A stretch of 64,000 nucleotides of DNA from contig NZ_JACHMF010000001.1 of NCBI RefSeq assembly GCF_014204895.1, positions 9,238,001 to 9,302,000 on the forward strand. Direction: 5' to 3'. The position numbers and the translations under genes were made by a program. The notes beneath the pieces were generated by a model. That model was not told the origin of the DNA and did no database searches. It was given only the letters and a program-made list of their open reading frames with translations. Each line of letters starts with the position of its first letter. Position 1 is the stretch's first letter. Shown here one piece after another: positions 35,068 through 42,952 of this stretch. This DNA comes from Paractinoplanes abujensis (lineage in GTDB: Bacteria; Actinomycetota; Actinomycetes; Mycobacteriales; Micromonosporaceae).

Positions 35068-35337
35068 CTAAGGGCCGGTGGGACAGGCGCCCGTGACGGT
35101 CGTCTGCTGGGTGATCTCGCCCGAGACAGTGTCGATCAGGACGACGCTCTTGCGGCCGGACTGGCCCGTCGCGGCGAGGTAGCCGCAGAAGTCGTCGAAG
35201 ACGCTCGGCAGGTGGCCGGCCTCGCCGGGCACGCCGAGCAGGACCACGAACGCCGCCACGATGATCAGCAGACGGGGATGGCGGCCGCGGGTCGTCGGGC
35301 TGACGGGGGCTCGGGAGTCGAGGTCGATGACGGGCAC
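35068..35337 (-). CDS. Small membrane-anchored protein of unknown function
   Basis: An 89-residue protein: basic N-terminus, one membrane helix at about residues 22-38 (PRLLIIVAAFVVLLGVPG), and an outer part of about 50 residues with two Cys. GTG 35337 is the likely start, with a weak ribosome site. It abuts the transposase relic. No family is recognised; coding bias is acceptable but the call is moderate. Confidence 0.5.
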   Translation of the reverse strand: MPVIDLDSRAPVSPTTRGRHPRLLIIVAAFVVLLGVPGEAGHLPSVFDDFCGYLAATGQSGRKSVVLIDTVSGEITQQTTVTGACPTGP

Positions 35338-35454
35338 GCCCGGAGCATAGTGCGAGCACGCACCCCACGAGTGACCACTTCAGGCTGAAGGGGGTGTCCG
35401 CCCGGCAAGGCTGATCGTTACTCGGAGCGGCAGCAGCGCGCGGAGGGAGCATTC

Positions 35455-36036
35455 ATGGCCAAGCCGGTCGACGATGCCAGCGCCGACAAACAACTGGCCC
35501 ACAAGACCGCGAAGATCGGTTTCTGGGGTGCCGTCGTGGTGGCGGTGATCGGCGGTGCGGTCACCCTCGGCGGCGCTTTGATCGCGAAGCCCCGGACGAC
35601 CGAGAAGCCGGTTCCCGCGCCGTCGCCGCCGGCCGGGAAGAGAACGCAGCTCAGGTTCGATTCCGTTGACCGTCCGGTGGGGCTGTGCAACGTCTTCGAC
35701 GGCACCGGCGACTGGAGTCCGGCCGACTTCGATCTGCTGGTCTTCAACCGCCCTTGGGACGATCGGGAAAAGGTGGGGACGGGCGCCTACTACCTCGACG
35801 GCCTCGCGGAGAAGCTTGCGGACGGCGTGTGGAAGGGGCCGCGGCAGGAGATCGGGCGGGACACGCGGGCGGGCTTCACCGTGGAGATCACGGCGGTTCT
35901 GGTCCGCCACGACTGGTCCGGCTATCTGCAAGGCGTGGTTGCGCCCGATCATTACTGGGTCTCGAAGACTTTGCCGCCCCATGAGGCGGTGGCCTCCCTC
36001 GTCGTGACGCGGGACGGCACCGACGGTGGGTGCTGA
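35455..36036 (+). CDS. Single-pass membrane protein of unknown function
   Basis: A 193-residue protein with a good ribosome site (GGAGGGAG) before ATG 35455. An N-terminal polar segment is followed by one helix (residues about 23-45, GFWGAVVVAVIGGAVTLGGA), a Pro-rich linker and a soluble domain of about 135 residues with several Trp and Tyr (FNRPWDD, GAYYLDGLAEKLADGVW). The domain looks folded and extracytoplasmic. Its family is not recognised. It converges on the polysaccharide operon end. Confidence 0.65.
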   Translation: MAKPVDDASADKQLAHKTAKIGFWGAVVVAVIGGAVTLGGALIAKPRTTEKPVPAPSPPAGKRTQLRFDSVDRPVGLCNVFDGTGDWSPADFDLLVFNRPWDDREKVGTGAYYLDGLAEKLADGVWKGPRQEIGRDTRAGFTVEITAVLVRHDWSGYLQGVVAPDHYWVSKTLPPHEAVASLVVTRDGTDGGC

Positions 36037-36042
36037 GCCGGG

Positions 36043-36076
36043 GCTGTGCTCGCCGGGGGTGGCCGGCGGGCACAGC
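36043..36076. terminator. Hairpin between convergent genes
   Basis: GCTGTGCTCGCCGG (36043-36056) pairs with CCGGCGGGCACAGC (36063-36076) through a 6-base loop with one G-T pair. It lies between the stop of the forward membrane protein and the end of the reverse polysaccharide operon, so it may serve both. No T-tract follows. Confidence 0.6.
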
Positions 36077-36090
36077 GCGCGGCGTACGGG

Positions 36091-37095
36091 CTAGCGGTAG
36101 GGCGGGAAGCGGCCGGTCATCGACTCCGGCGTGGGCGGGCCGGACAGTTTCTCGTAGTTGCCCCGGTCGGTGATGACCCGCCACGTGTGGAACCGCTGGC
36201 GGCCGGCGGCGAACTGGGACTTGTAGCGGAACAGGGAGTCGGCGGTGCCGCCCACACCGCCGCCCAGGTGGTAGATGTGGTTGTTGCGGGCGCGGCCCCA
36301 CATACGGACCTCGTGGTAGAGCAGTTTGTCGGCGTAGTGGATCGGGCCGTCGGCGGTGGACTGCAGATGGGTGTGCATCATGCCGGCGTACTCGAAGAAC
36401 AGGTTGCCGCCGAGAACCTGGCCGTCGAGAGTCGCTACGGCGAGGTGGACGTGCTTGTCGACGGCGGCGCGCAGGCGGTGGAAATGGTCGGCGCCGAAGA
36501 AGTAGAAGTCGGTCGCCCCGACTCTGCGCATGGTCGCGTGGTAGGTGCCGATCCAGTCGTCGAACAGGTCCCAGTCGTCGAAGACGATCTCGACGCCGGC
36601 CCGTTTGGCCTTGTTGATCTGGTTGCGGTGGCTGCGGTGCGTCTGGGACCAGAGCTCGTCCGGGCCGAGCGTCAGGTCGATGGAGACCGTCTCGCCGTGC
36701 TGCACCACCGTGCCCGATCCGGCCAGGACCTCCCGGCAGCCGGGGAGCAGCGGATGGAGCCGCGCGAACGCGGTGACCACCCCCTCGGTGCAGAGCACCT
36801 CGGTCATCGTGGCGGTCGCGCGCGACCAGAAGGCCGCGTCCGCGCTGCCGACCGGGCCCGGATACCCGTACGGGGAAATAGCGTCCTGCAGGTCGGTGCC
36901 GGGCACCGGCCGCAGCAGCAAGGGGAGCAGGAAGACGCGTCCCGCCTCGTCGTACCGGTAGGCCACCGGTGTTGCGCCGGTCAGGCCGGCGTCGAGCCGC
37001 ACGTACTCGGGGATGTGGTAGATGTCGTGCCGGACCCGGTCGAGTGCCTCCGTCCAGGCCGGGTCCCGGGGTGACAGCAGTGCGGCATCGGCCAT
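36091..37095 (-). CDS. FemAB-like GNAT-fold transferase (paralogue 1)
   Basis: A 334-residue protein of the BioF2/Acetyltransf_6 type, with two GNAT-like halves as in FemAB peptidyl/acyl transferases. Recognisable segments are DIYHIPEYVRLDA, ISPYGYPGP, RSHRNQINKAKRAGVEI (the FemAB-like basic helix) and HLGGGVGG near the end. It closely resembles the protein encoded at 38318-39331 throughout, including the C-terminal FPPYR. It probably transfers an acyl or aminoacyl group onto an amino sugar or lipid-linked intermediate. Last gene of the reverse polysaccharide operon. Confidence 0.85.
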   Translation of the reverse strand: MADAALLSPRDPAWTEALDRVRHDIYHIPEYVRLDAGLTGATPVAYRYDEAGRVFLLPLLLRPVPGTDLQDAISPYGYPGPVGSADAAFWSRATATMTEVLCTEGVVTAFARLHPLLPGCREVLAGSGTVVQHGETVSIDLTLGPDELWSQTHRSHRNQINKAKRAGVEIVFDDWDLFDDWIGTYHATMRRVGATDFYFFGADHFHRLRAAVDKHVHLAVATLDGQVLGGNLFFEYAGMMHTHLQSTADGPIHYADKLLYHEVRMWGRARNNHIYHLGGGVGGTADSLFRYKSQFAAGRQRFHTWRVITDRGNYEKLSGPPTPESMTGRFPPYR

Positions 37096-37097
37096 AG

Positions 37098-38309
37098 TCA
37101 ACCTCCTGTGAGTTGGGGAACTCTCGGCTCGGCAGCGGGGCGGCGCCGGGCCCGGCTCCGTCGGCGGACGCCCAGGGCCGATCGCAACATCGCTCTCGGC
37201 ACCGCGCGCTGGGTGCTCAAGTGCAGCAGGTACCGCCACGATGGATACTCGCCACGCCGGTCGGACAGCGCGTACGAGAAGCGGGCCGACGGCAGATCCG
37301 CGTATTCGGGCATCCGCTCGAACCATTCACTGCTGGCCCGGGCGGCCCGTTGCAGCGGGGCCAGCGCGGCCCGGCGGCGGTGTTCGTAGCGTTCCAGCGC
37401 GGGGGCCAGCGGGCCACCGGCGGCCAGGCTGTCGGCCAGCGCCATCGCGTCCTGCATGGCCAGTTTGGTGCCGGAGCCGATCGCGAAGTGCGTGGTGTGC
37501 GCGGCGTCGCCCATCAGCACCACGTTGCCGTTGTCCCAGCGCTGGTTGGTGACGCGGCGGAAGTTCATCCAGCCGGTGCCGCCCGCGTCGGCCCGGTGGT
37601 CGATCAGCCGCTGCCCGCCCAGGTGCGCGGCGAAAATGGTTTCGAGCCGCGCGCAGCCGGCCGCCGCGTCGAGCCGGTCGAGTTCGAGGGCCGACCAGAC
37701 GGCGGGGGTGCATTCGACGATGAACGTGCTGGTCTCGTCGTCGAACGGGTAGGCGTGATACCAGATCCAGCCCGCGTGCGTCTTCTCGAAGCCGAACGTG
37801 AACGTGCGGAAGACGTGCGGCGTGCCGAGCCAGATGTACTTGTTGGCGCCGGTCTCGACCTCGGTGCCGAAGTGCTCGGCGTCGGCGTTGCGCAGCCGGC
37901 TGCCCGCACCGTCGCACGCCACGACCAGGTCGGACGGCGGTATGTCCGAGAGATCCGACGAGTAGCGGACGTCCACGCCGAGTTCCACGGCCCGTTCGGC
38001 GAGGATGCCGAGCAGTTTGTGGCGGCCCAGGCTGAAGCCGTAACCGGCCAGGTGCGTGACCTCCTTGCCGGTGGCGCGCACCTCGTACTCGTCCCACTGG
38101 CAGGCCGCGGACCAGATGCGGCGTGCGCTCACCGGGTCGTACGCGAAGAGGTCGTCCAGCAGGTCGTCCCAGAAGACCACGCCCCAGCCGTAGGTGACGC
38201 CGGGCGGGTTGCGTTCCAGCACCGTGACCTCGTGCGCGGGGTCGGCCAGCTTGGCCAGCACGGCGAAGTAGAGTCCGGCGGGCCCGCCGCCGGCACAGGT
38301 GATCCGCAT
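37098..38309 (-). CDS. FAD-dependent aromatic monooxygenase
   Basis: A class A flavoprotein hydroxylase of 403 residues. The dinucleotide motif GGGPAG is at residues 7-12, DG (ACDGAGS) near 132 and GDAAHTTHFAIGSGTKLA from 267. The last motif is characteristic of anthraniloyl-CoA monooxygenase, salicylyl-CoA 5-hydroxylase and the VioD type, so the likely substrate is an aromatic ring, perhaps carrier- or CoA-bound. A monooxygenase is unexpected in a polysaccharide operon. Gaps of 2 and 8 bases to the flanking GNAT paralogues imply a joint pathway: making or modifying an aromatic acyl group and attaching it. Confidence 0.88.
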   Translation of the reverse strand: MRITCAGGGPAGLYFAVLAKLADPAHEVTVLERNPPGVTYGWGVVFWDDLLDDLFAYDPVSARRIWSAACQWDEYEVRATGKEVTHLAGYGFSLGRHKLLGILAERAVELGVDVRYSSDLSDIPPSDLVVACDGAGSRLRNADAEHFGTEVETGANKYIWLGTPHVFRTFTFGFEKTHAGWIWYHAYPFDDETSTFIVECTPAVWSALELDRLDAAAGCARLETIFAAHLGGQRLIDHRADAGGTGWMNFRRVTNQRWDNGNVVLMGDAAHTTHFAIGSGTKLAMQDAMALADSLAAGGPLAPALERYEHRRRAALAPLQRAARASSEWFERMPEYADLPSARFSYALSDRRGEYPSWRYLLHLSTQRAVPRAMLRSALGVRRRSRARRRPAAEPRVPQLTGG

Positions 38310-38317
38310 GGCGTCTC

Positions 38318-39331
38318 CTAACGGTAGGGCGGGAAGGTGCCGGTCTCGTCGGTTTCCCGGCCGAGGGCGAGGACCAGTTCCTCGTACGCGGGCCGGTCGG
38401 CGACGATCCGCCAGGTGTGGAACGGGTGTTCGCGCGGCGAGAACCCGGCCTTGTACGAGAAGAGGGAGTCCCGCGCTCCGCCTTTGCCCCCGCCCAGGTG
38501 GAACATGGTGTCGCCGCGCGCTTTGCACCAGCGCCGGACCTCGTCGTAGAGCATCTCGTCGGCGTAGCGCCGGGGGGCCCGCCGAGTGGACGAGACGTAA
38601 CCGGTAGCGATGCCGTCGTGCTCGAAGAACGTGTTGCCCCCGACCACTTCGCCGTCCTCCAACGCGACGGCCAGGTGCATCCGGTCGCCCATCGCGTCGT
38701 GCATGGCGGCCAGGTGTTCGCGGGTGAAGAAGTAGTAGTCGGACGCCCCGACCCGGCGCATGTTGTCGTGGTAGACGTCGACCCATTCGCCGAGCCGGTC
38801 CCAGTCGTCGAAGACCACCTCGGTGCCGGCCCGCCGGGCCCGGTTGATGTGGTTGCGGTGGTCGCTGCGGGTCTGTTTCCACATCTCGTCCAGGCTGACG
38901 GTGAGGTCCATCGAGACGGTCTCGCCGTGATGCACCATCGGGCCGAAGCGGCGCAGCAGGTCGAGCGGCGCGGGCAGCAACGGGTGCATGCGGACGAACG
39001 CGGTCACCACGCCTTCGCCGCGCAGTGTCCCGAGCATCGCCGTGCAGGCCCGTTCCCAGAAGTCGCGGTCGCCGGGCATGGCGTCGCTGACCGGGCCGGG
39101 ATACCCGTACGGGGAGAGGGCGTCTTTCAGGCCGGTGCCGGTGATCTCGCGCAGGATCAGGGGCAGCAGGAACTGGCGGCTGCCGTCGGTGTACCAGAAG
39201 GCGGCCGGGGTGCCGGAGCACAGCGCCGCGTCCAGGGTGACGTAGCCGGGCAGGTGGTAGGTGTCGTGCCGGGTGCGGTGCAGGGCCTCCTTCCATTCCC
39301 GGGCGGCCGGTCCCACGAGCGCTGCGGTCAT
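38318..39331 (-). CDS. FemAB-like GNAT-fold transferase (paralogue 2)
   Basis: A 337-residue paralogue of the protein encoded at 36091-37095: DTYHLPGYVTLDA, LSPYGYPGP, SDHRNHINRARRAGTEV, MRRVGASDYYFF, HLGGGKGGARDSL and the same FPPYR end. The duplication with divergence suggests two acceptors or two donors. ATG 39331 overlaps the lipoprotein stop. The monooxygenase gene follows 8 bases later. Confidence 0.85.
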   Translation of the reverse strand: MTAALVGPAAREWKEALHRTRHDTYHLPGYVTLDAALCSGTPAAFWYTDGSRQFLLPLILREITGTGLKDALSPYGYPGPVSDAMPGDRDFWERACTAMLGTLRGEGVVTAFVRMHPLLPAPLDLLRRFGPMVHHGETVSMDLTVSLDEMWKQTRSDHRNHINRARRAGTEVVFDDWDRLGEWVDVYHDNMRRVGASDYYFFTREHLAAMHDAMGDRMHLAVALEDGEVVGGNTFFEHDGIATGYVSSTRRAPRRYADEMLYDEVRRWCKARGDTMFHLGGGKGGARDSLFSYKAGFSPREHPFHTWRIVADRPAYEELVLALGRETDETGTFPPYR

Positions 39332-40470
39332 GTTCCGTTCTCCTTACCGCGCAAGATCCGAGCGTTGAGCGCCATGTTGGCGGCGAACTGGTCGTTGACG
39401 ACCTGGTGACTTTCGAGCCGCTGCTGCACCGCAGCGTCGTAGCGGCCGAGTTTGACGAAACCGTCGGAGAACCAGCCGTTGTCGGCTCCGGTGCCGTCCA
39501 CATAGGCCCGATAGGTGGTGCCCCCGGGCCAGACGACCCCGGTCAGCAGCCGGGAGAAGGCTGTCATGTCGGCCTCGGTCCACGTGGTGCCGCGATCGCG
39601 TGCTTCCACCACGTACGCCAGGACGCCGTTGCCGTGGCTGACGTCCTGCCCGGGCCGCCGGCCGGAACCCCACACGTCGCTCCAGAAGTACGCGGTGGCC
39701 TCGGCCGGGTTGCGGCGCATCTGCTGCTTGAGCCCGCCGCCGTAACCGGGCACGTGCTGGTCGACGTCGGCGATCACGGCGGCGTAGCGGGCCCGGCGGG
39801 CGCTGTCGATCGTGCAGCGGGCCAGGTTGGTGGCGATCAGCCCCCAGTGCGCGGTCATGTGCGTACGTTCGCGGTAGATCGTCTCCTCGGGCCCGCGCAT
39901 GTGCCATTTCTCGAAGACGTGCTTCTCGGCGAACGCCAGCAGCCGGTCGTAGCGCGCCCGGTAACGGGAGTCGGCGTACGCGGAAGGATCTTCCCGCAGG
40001 GCCAGGAGCAGCGCGGTGCCGTAGCGCCAGAAGTAGCTCTCGTAGAGCGGCACCTCGTCGCCGTCCTCCTGCGCCGACACCCAGCCCAGGTAGCCGCCGC
40101 GGCGGGGGACGGCCGTGGCCACCACGTTCTCGGTGAACTGCAGGGCCCGGTCGAGGTAGCGGCGTTCCCCGGTGGCCCGGAACATCGCGACCAAGGCGTC
40201 CACCGTGTACGAGACGTTGTAATGGTCCCAGCTGTCGGCCGAGCGGGTCAGCGGCAGGGCCGTCTCGGCCTGGTAGTTCCAGGCCCGCAGGAAGATGCCG
40301 GCCCAGTAGCTGACCGGCTTGAGCGCCGCCGCGGCCACCGGCGGGCCGTCGGGCCGGGCCGGCATCGGGCTCAGCGCACCGGTCACGTCGTCCTCCTCGG
40401 CGCCGCAGGCGGCGGCGACGGAACCGAACGCGGCCAGCAGCACGGCCCGGCGGCCGATACGGGCGCTCAC
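39328..40470 (-). CDS. Lipoprotein with all-helical (six-hairpin-like) domain, possible polysaccharide lyase/hydrolase
   Basis: A 380-residue protein with a twin-arginine-like start (RIGRRAVLLAAFG) and lipobox VAAAC, so it is exported and lipid-anchored. The rest is helical with Trp/Tyr-rich repeats: SWDHYNVSYTVDALVAMF, ESYFWRYGTALLLAL, MTAHWGLIATNLARC, HGNGVLAYVVEA. This looks like an (alpha/alpha)6 barrel as in glycoside hydrolases and polysaccharide lyases, but no catalytic motif can be assigned. GTG 40470 overlaps the Wzy-like stop. Probably trims or releases the polymer outside the cell. Confidence 0.7.
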   Translation of the reverse strand: MSARIGRRAVLLAAFGSVAAACGAEEDDVTGALSPMPARPDGPPVAAAALKPVSYWAGIFLRAWNYQAETALPLTRSADSWDHYNVSYTVDALVAMFRATGERRYLDRALQFTENVVATAVPRRGGYLGWVSAQEDGDEVPLYESYFWRYGTALLLALREDPSAYADSRYRARYDRLLAFAEKHVFEKWHMRGPEETIYRERTHMTAHWGLIATNLARCTIDSARRARYAAVIADVDQHVPGYGGGLKQQMRRNPAEATAYFWSDVWGSGRRPGQDVSHGNGVLAYVVEARDRGTTWTEADMTAFSRLLTGVVWPGGTTYRAYVDGTGADNGWFSDGFVKLGRYDAAVQQRLESHQVVNDQFAANMALNARILRGKENGT

Positions 40471-41678
40471 GCCGGCACCTCCTCGAGTCTTCCGGCGGGG
40501 ACCGGCACCACCGCGGCCGCGGCCGCCATCGCGGCGAACAGCCAGGCCAGCCGGGAGTCGTAGTAGTCGCCGGAGAACAGACTGCTCAGCCCGACGAAGA
40601 CGGCGGCCGCGACGGCCAGGCCGGTGAGCCGGGGACGATGACCGCCGCGACGTACGGTCGTGGCCCACAGCAGCACCGACGCGGTGAGCAGGCCGATGCC
40701 GATCAGCCCGCCCTCGGCCGCCACGCCGAGCACGTAGTTGTGCGGGTATTCGACGAACTGGTTCACGCCGATCAGCCCGTAGAAGCCGTCCAGCCCGGCC
40801 CCGGCGATCGGGTGGTCGACCGCGAGTTGCCAGGCCGCGGCCCAGATGTCCGTACGGTCGGAGAGGTAGCGCTGCTGCACCGTCTGCTCGACGAAGCGTT
40901 CCTGGAACAGGCTGGTGAAGGCGGGTGGCGCGAACACCGTGATCGTGACGACCGCGGCCGCGACGAAGGCCAGCGCGCCCGCGATCGCCCCCGGGTGCAG
41001 CCGCCGACGGATCTTGAACAGCGCGACGGCTCCCACGGCCGCCCCCGCGAGCAGTCCCGCCCGCGAGCCGGACAGCACCGCGGCCAGGCCGAACAGCGGG
41101 GTGGCGAGCAGTGGCCACAGGCGCCGGCGGAACAGGGCCAGGGCGATCGCGCTGATGATGCCGAGGATCTCGATGCGGACGAACACGTTGGGGCCGCCGC
41201 CGAACGCCGAGTAGCGGCCCTGCTCTCCGGGGCCGTTGACGAACAGGGCGGCCAGCGCGAACACCAGCGCGGCCAGGTAGAACAGCAGGAACGCCGTACG
41301 CAGAACCGTCTCGGGGTCACCCACCGCGTACAGGTAGAAGGCGACGACCAGCGCCCCCATCAGCACCAGGTCGACCGTCTGCGGCCCGACCCGCGAGGCC
41401 GCCGGCGCCCACAGCCCGGAGGCGATCTGGAACAGGAAGAACAGCACGGTCGCGACGAGCCAGCCCTCCCGCCGCGGCCCCGCGACAGGCACGGAGGGCC
41501 GGCGCGCGATGTCGACGATCAGCACGGCCAGCGCCACCAGCAGGCCGATCACCCGCAGGTCGACCCAGGCCAGATCGGTGTAGCCGGCCCGGTCGAGCGT
41601 GAACCGCCCGCCGATCGCCACCAGGATCAACACCACGCCGGGGGCCAGGAAGACGCGCGGGGTGCGCAACCACGTCAT
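40467..41678 (-). CDS. O-antigen polymerase/ligase-like membrane protein (Wzy)
   Basis: A 403-residue membrane protein with about eleven helices. The large extracytoplasmic loop and Wzy_C/WaaL motif are seen in HPIAGAGLDGFYG and EYPHNYVLGVAAEGG. In a Wzx/Wzy pathway it polymerises lipid-linked repeat units on the outer face of the membrane. ATG 41678 overlaps the flippase stop (ATGA). Confidence 0.88.
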   Translation of the reverse strand: MTWLRTPRVFLAPGVVLILVAIGGRFTLDRAGYTDLAWVDLRVIGLLVALAVLIVDIARRPSVPVAGPRREGWLVATVLFFLFQIASGLWAPAASRVGPQTVDLVLMGALVVAFYLYAVGDPETVLRTAFLLFYLAALVFALAALFVNGPGEQGRYSAFGGGPNVFVRIEILGIISAIALALFRRRLWPLLATPLFGLAAVLSGSRAGLLAGAAVGAVALFKIRRRLHPGAIAGALAFVAAAVVTITVFAPPAFTSLFQERFVEQTVQQRYLSDRTDIWAAAWQLAVDHPIAGAGLDGFYGLIGVNQFVEYPHNYVLGVAAEGGLIGIGLLTASVLLWATTVRRGGHRPRLTGLAVAAAVFVGLSSLFSGDYYDSRLAWLFAAMAAAAAVVPVPAGRLEEVPA

Positions 41679-42952
41679 TCGCGGTCACCGCTCAGCCGGT
41701 TGGCGATCAGGGCGAACAGCAGGCAGGAGCCGTAGCCGATCAGCGAGCCGTAGGCCGCCCCGAGGATGCCGAACGGCGGGATCAGCAGCAGGTACGCGGC
41801 GAAGCTGACCACGAACCCGGTGATCTCGGCCGCCGACACCAGGCTGCCGCGGCCCTTGGCGATCAGCAGGCCCAGCGTGACGCGCGAGATCGCGTACAGG
41901 CCGGCCGCGGCCACCAGCGGCACCACCACCGCTTGGGCCCCGGCGTACTCGTGGCCGAAGACCGGCACGATGAACAGGTAGAGCCCACCCGCCGCGATCG
42001 GGGCGACGACCAGGCAGTAGACGGCCACCGCGAGCAGGATCGGCCGGGTCGGCAGCCCGCCGTCGTTGTGCTCCTTGCGCCACTTGCCGAGCTTGGCGTC
42101 CGCGTACGCGCGGACCGGCCACGCCAGCAGCTCGGTCATCGTGGCCACGGCGGCGTAGACGCCGAGCGCCGACGTCGACGCCAGCGCGGGCAGGGCCAGA
42201 CGGTCCGAGCGCAGCATGGCCATGTTCGAGATGGCCGCCGGGAAAAGCGACAACCCTTCCCGCCGTACGGCCCGGTTGCGATCAGCCATCGGCGCGCTCG
42301 GGCCACGCAGCCACAGGACGATGTAGACGACCGTCGGCAGCAGACCCGCGATCAGGTAGGCCACGATCCACAGGGCGGGCGTGGTGGTGTTCGCCCGATA
42401 CAGCACGACCAGCAGCCCCAGCAGCAGGAACGCCTCGACGACCCGGCAGATCAGGAAGTCGCCGACCCGTCCGGCCGCGATCGCGATCGACCGCGTGGCC
42501 AGCCCGGCCACCTCGACCAGCGTGTACGCCGCGATCAACCCGATCACCAGCAGCCCCGGGTTGTAGCGATCCGGCGCGAGCACCTCGAAGCCCGCGGCCA
42601 GCAGCAGCCCGGCCGCGCAGGGCACGATCAGGAGCTTCCCGTACGCCTTGACGGCCGCCCCCGGCGTGGCCTCGTGATAGGTGGCCACGAAGCTGCGTTC
42701 CGTGCCCAGCAGCATGAACTGCGTCGACAGGTAGACCACCTGCAACATCAGCGCGACCTCGCCGCGGTGGGCCGGGGCCAGGGCGCGCACCATGAGGATG
42801 TTGGCCACGAAGGCCACGCCCCCGGTGAGCAACTGCGAGGCGAAAAGCTGCACGTACGATTCCCGCAACTGCGCGCCGGCCCAGGCCGCGGGGCCGGGCC
42901 GCCGCGCCGGCGCAACCTCGGCCGCCGGGCGCTCGGCCTGCAGCTCACTCAT
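41675..42952 (-). CDS. Polysaccharide repeat-unit flippase (Wzx, MOP superfamily)
   Basis: A 425-residue protein with about twelve helices: LFASQLLTGGVAFVANILMV as first, LRSDRLALPALASTSALGVY mid-protein, and a C-terminal pair ending IGYGSCLLFALIANRL. It carries lipid-linked repeat units across the membrane. ATG 42952 lies 8 bases inside the end of the Wzc-like gene, so translation is coupled. Confidence 0.88.
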   Translation of the reverse strand: MSELQAERPAAEVAPARRPGPAAWAGAQLRESYVQLFASQLLTGGVAFVANILMVRALAPAHRGEVALMLQVVYLSTQFMLLGTERSFVATYHEATPGAAVKAYGKLLIVPCAAGLLLAAGFEVLAPDRYNPGLLVIGLIAAYTLVEVAGLATRSIAIAAGRVGDFLICRVVEAFLLLGLLVVLYRANTTTPALWIVAYLIAGLLPTVVYIVLWLRGPSAPMADRNRAVRREGLSLFPAAISNMAMLRSDRLALPALASTSALGVYAAVATMTELLAWPVRAYADAKLGKWRKEHNDGGLPTRPILLAVAVYCLVVAPIAAGGLYLFIVPVFGHEYAGAQAVVVPLVAAAGLYAISRVTLGLLIAKGRGSLVSAAEITGFVVSFAAYLLLIPPFGILGAAYGSLIGYGSCLLFALIANRLSGDRE

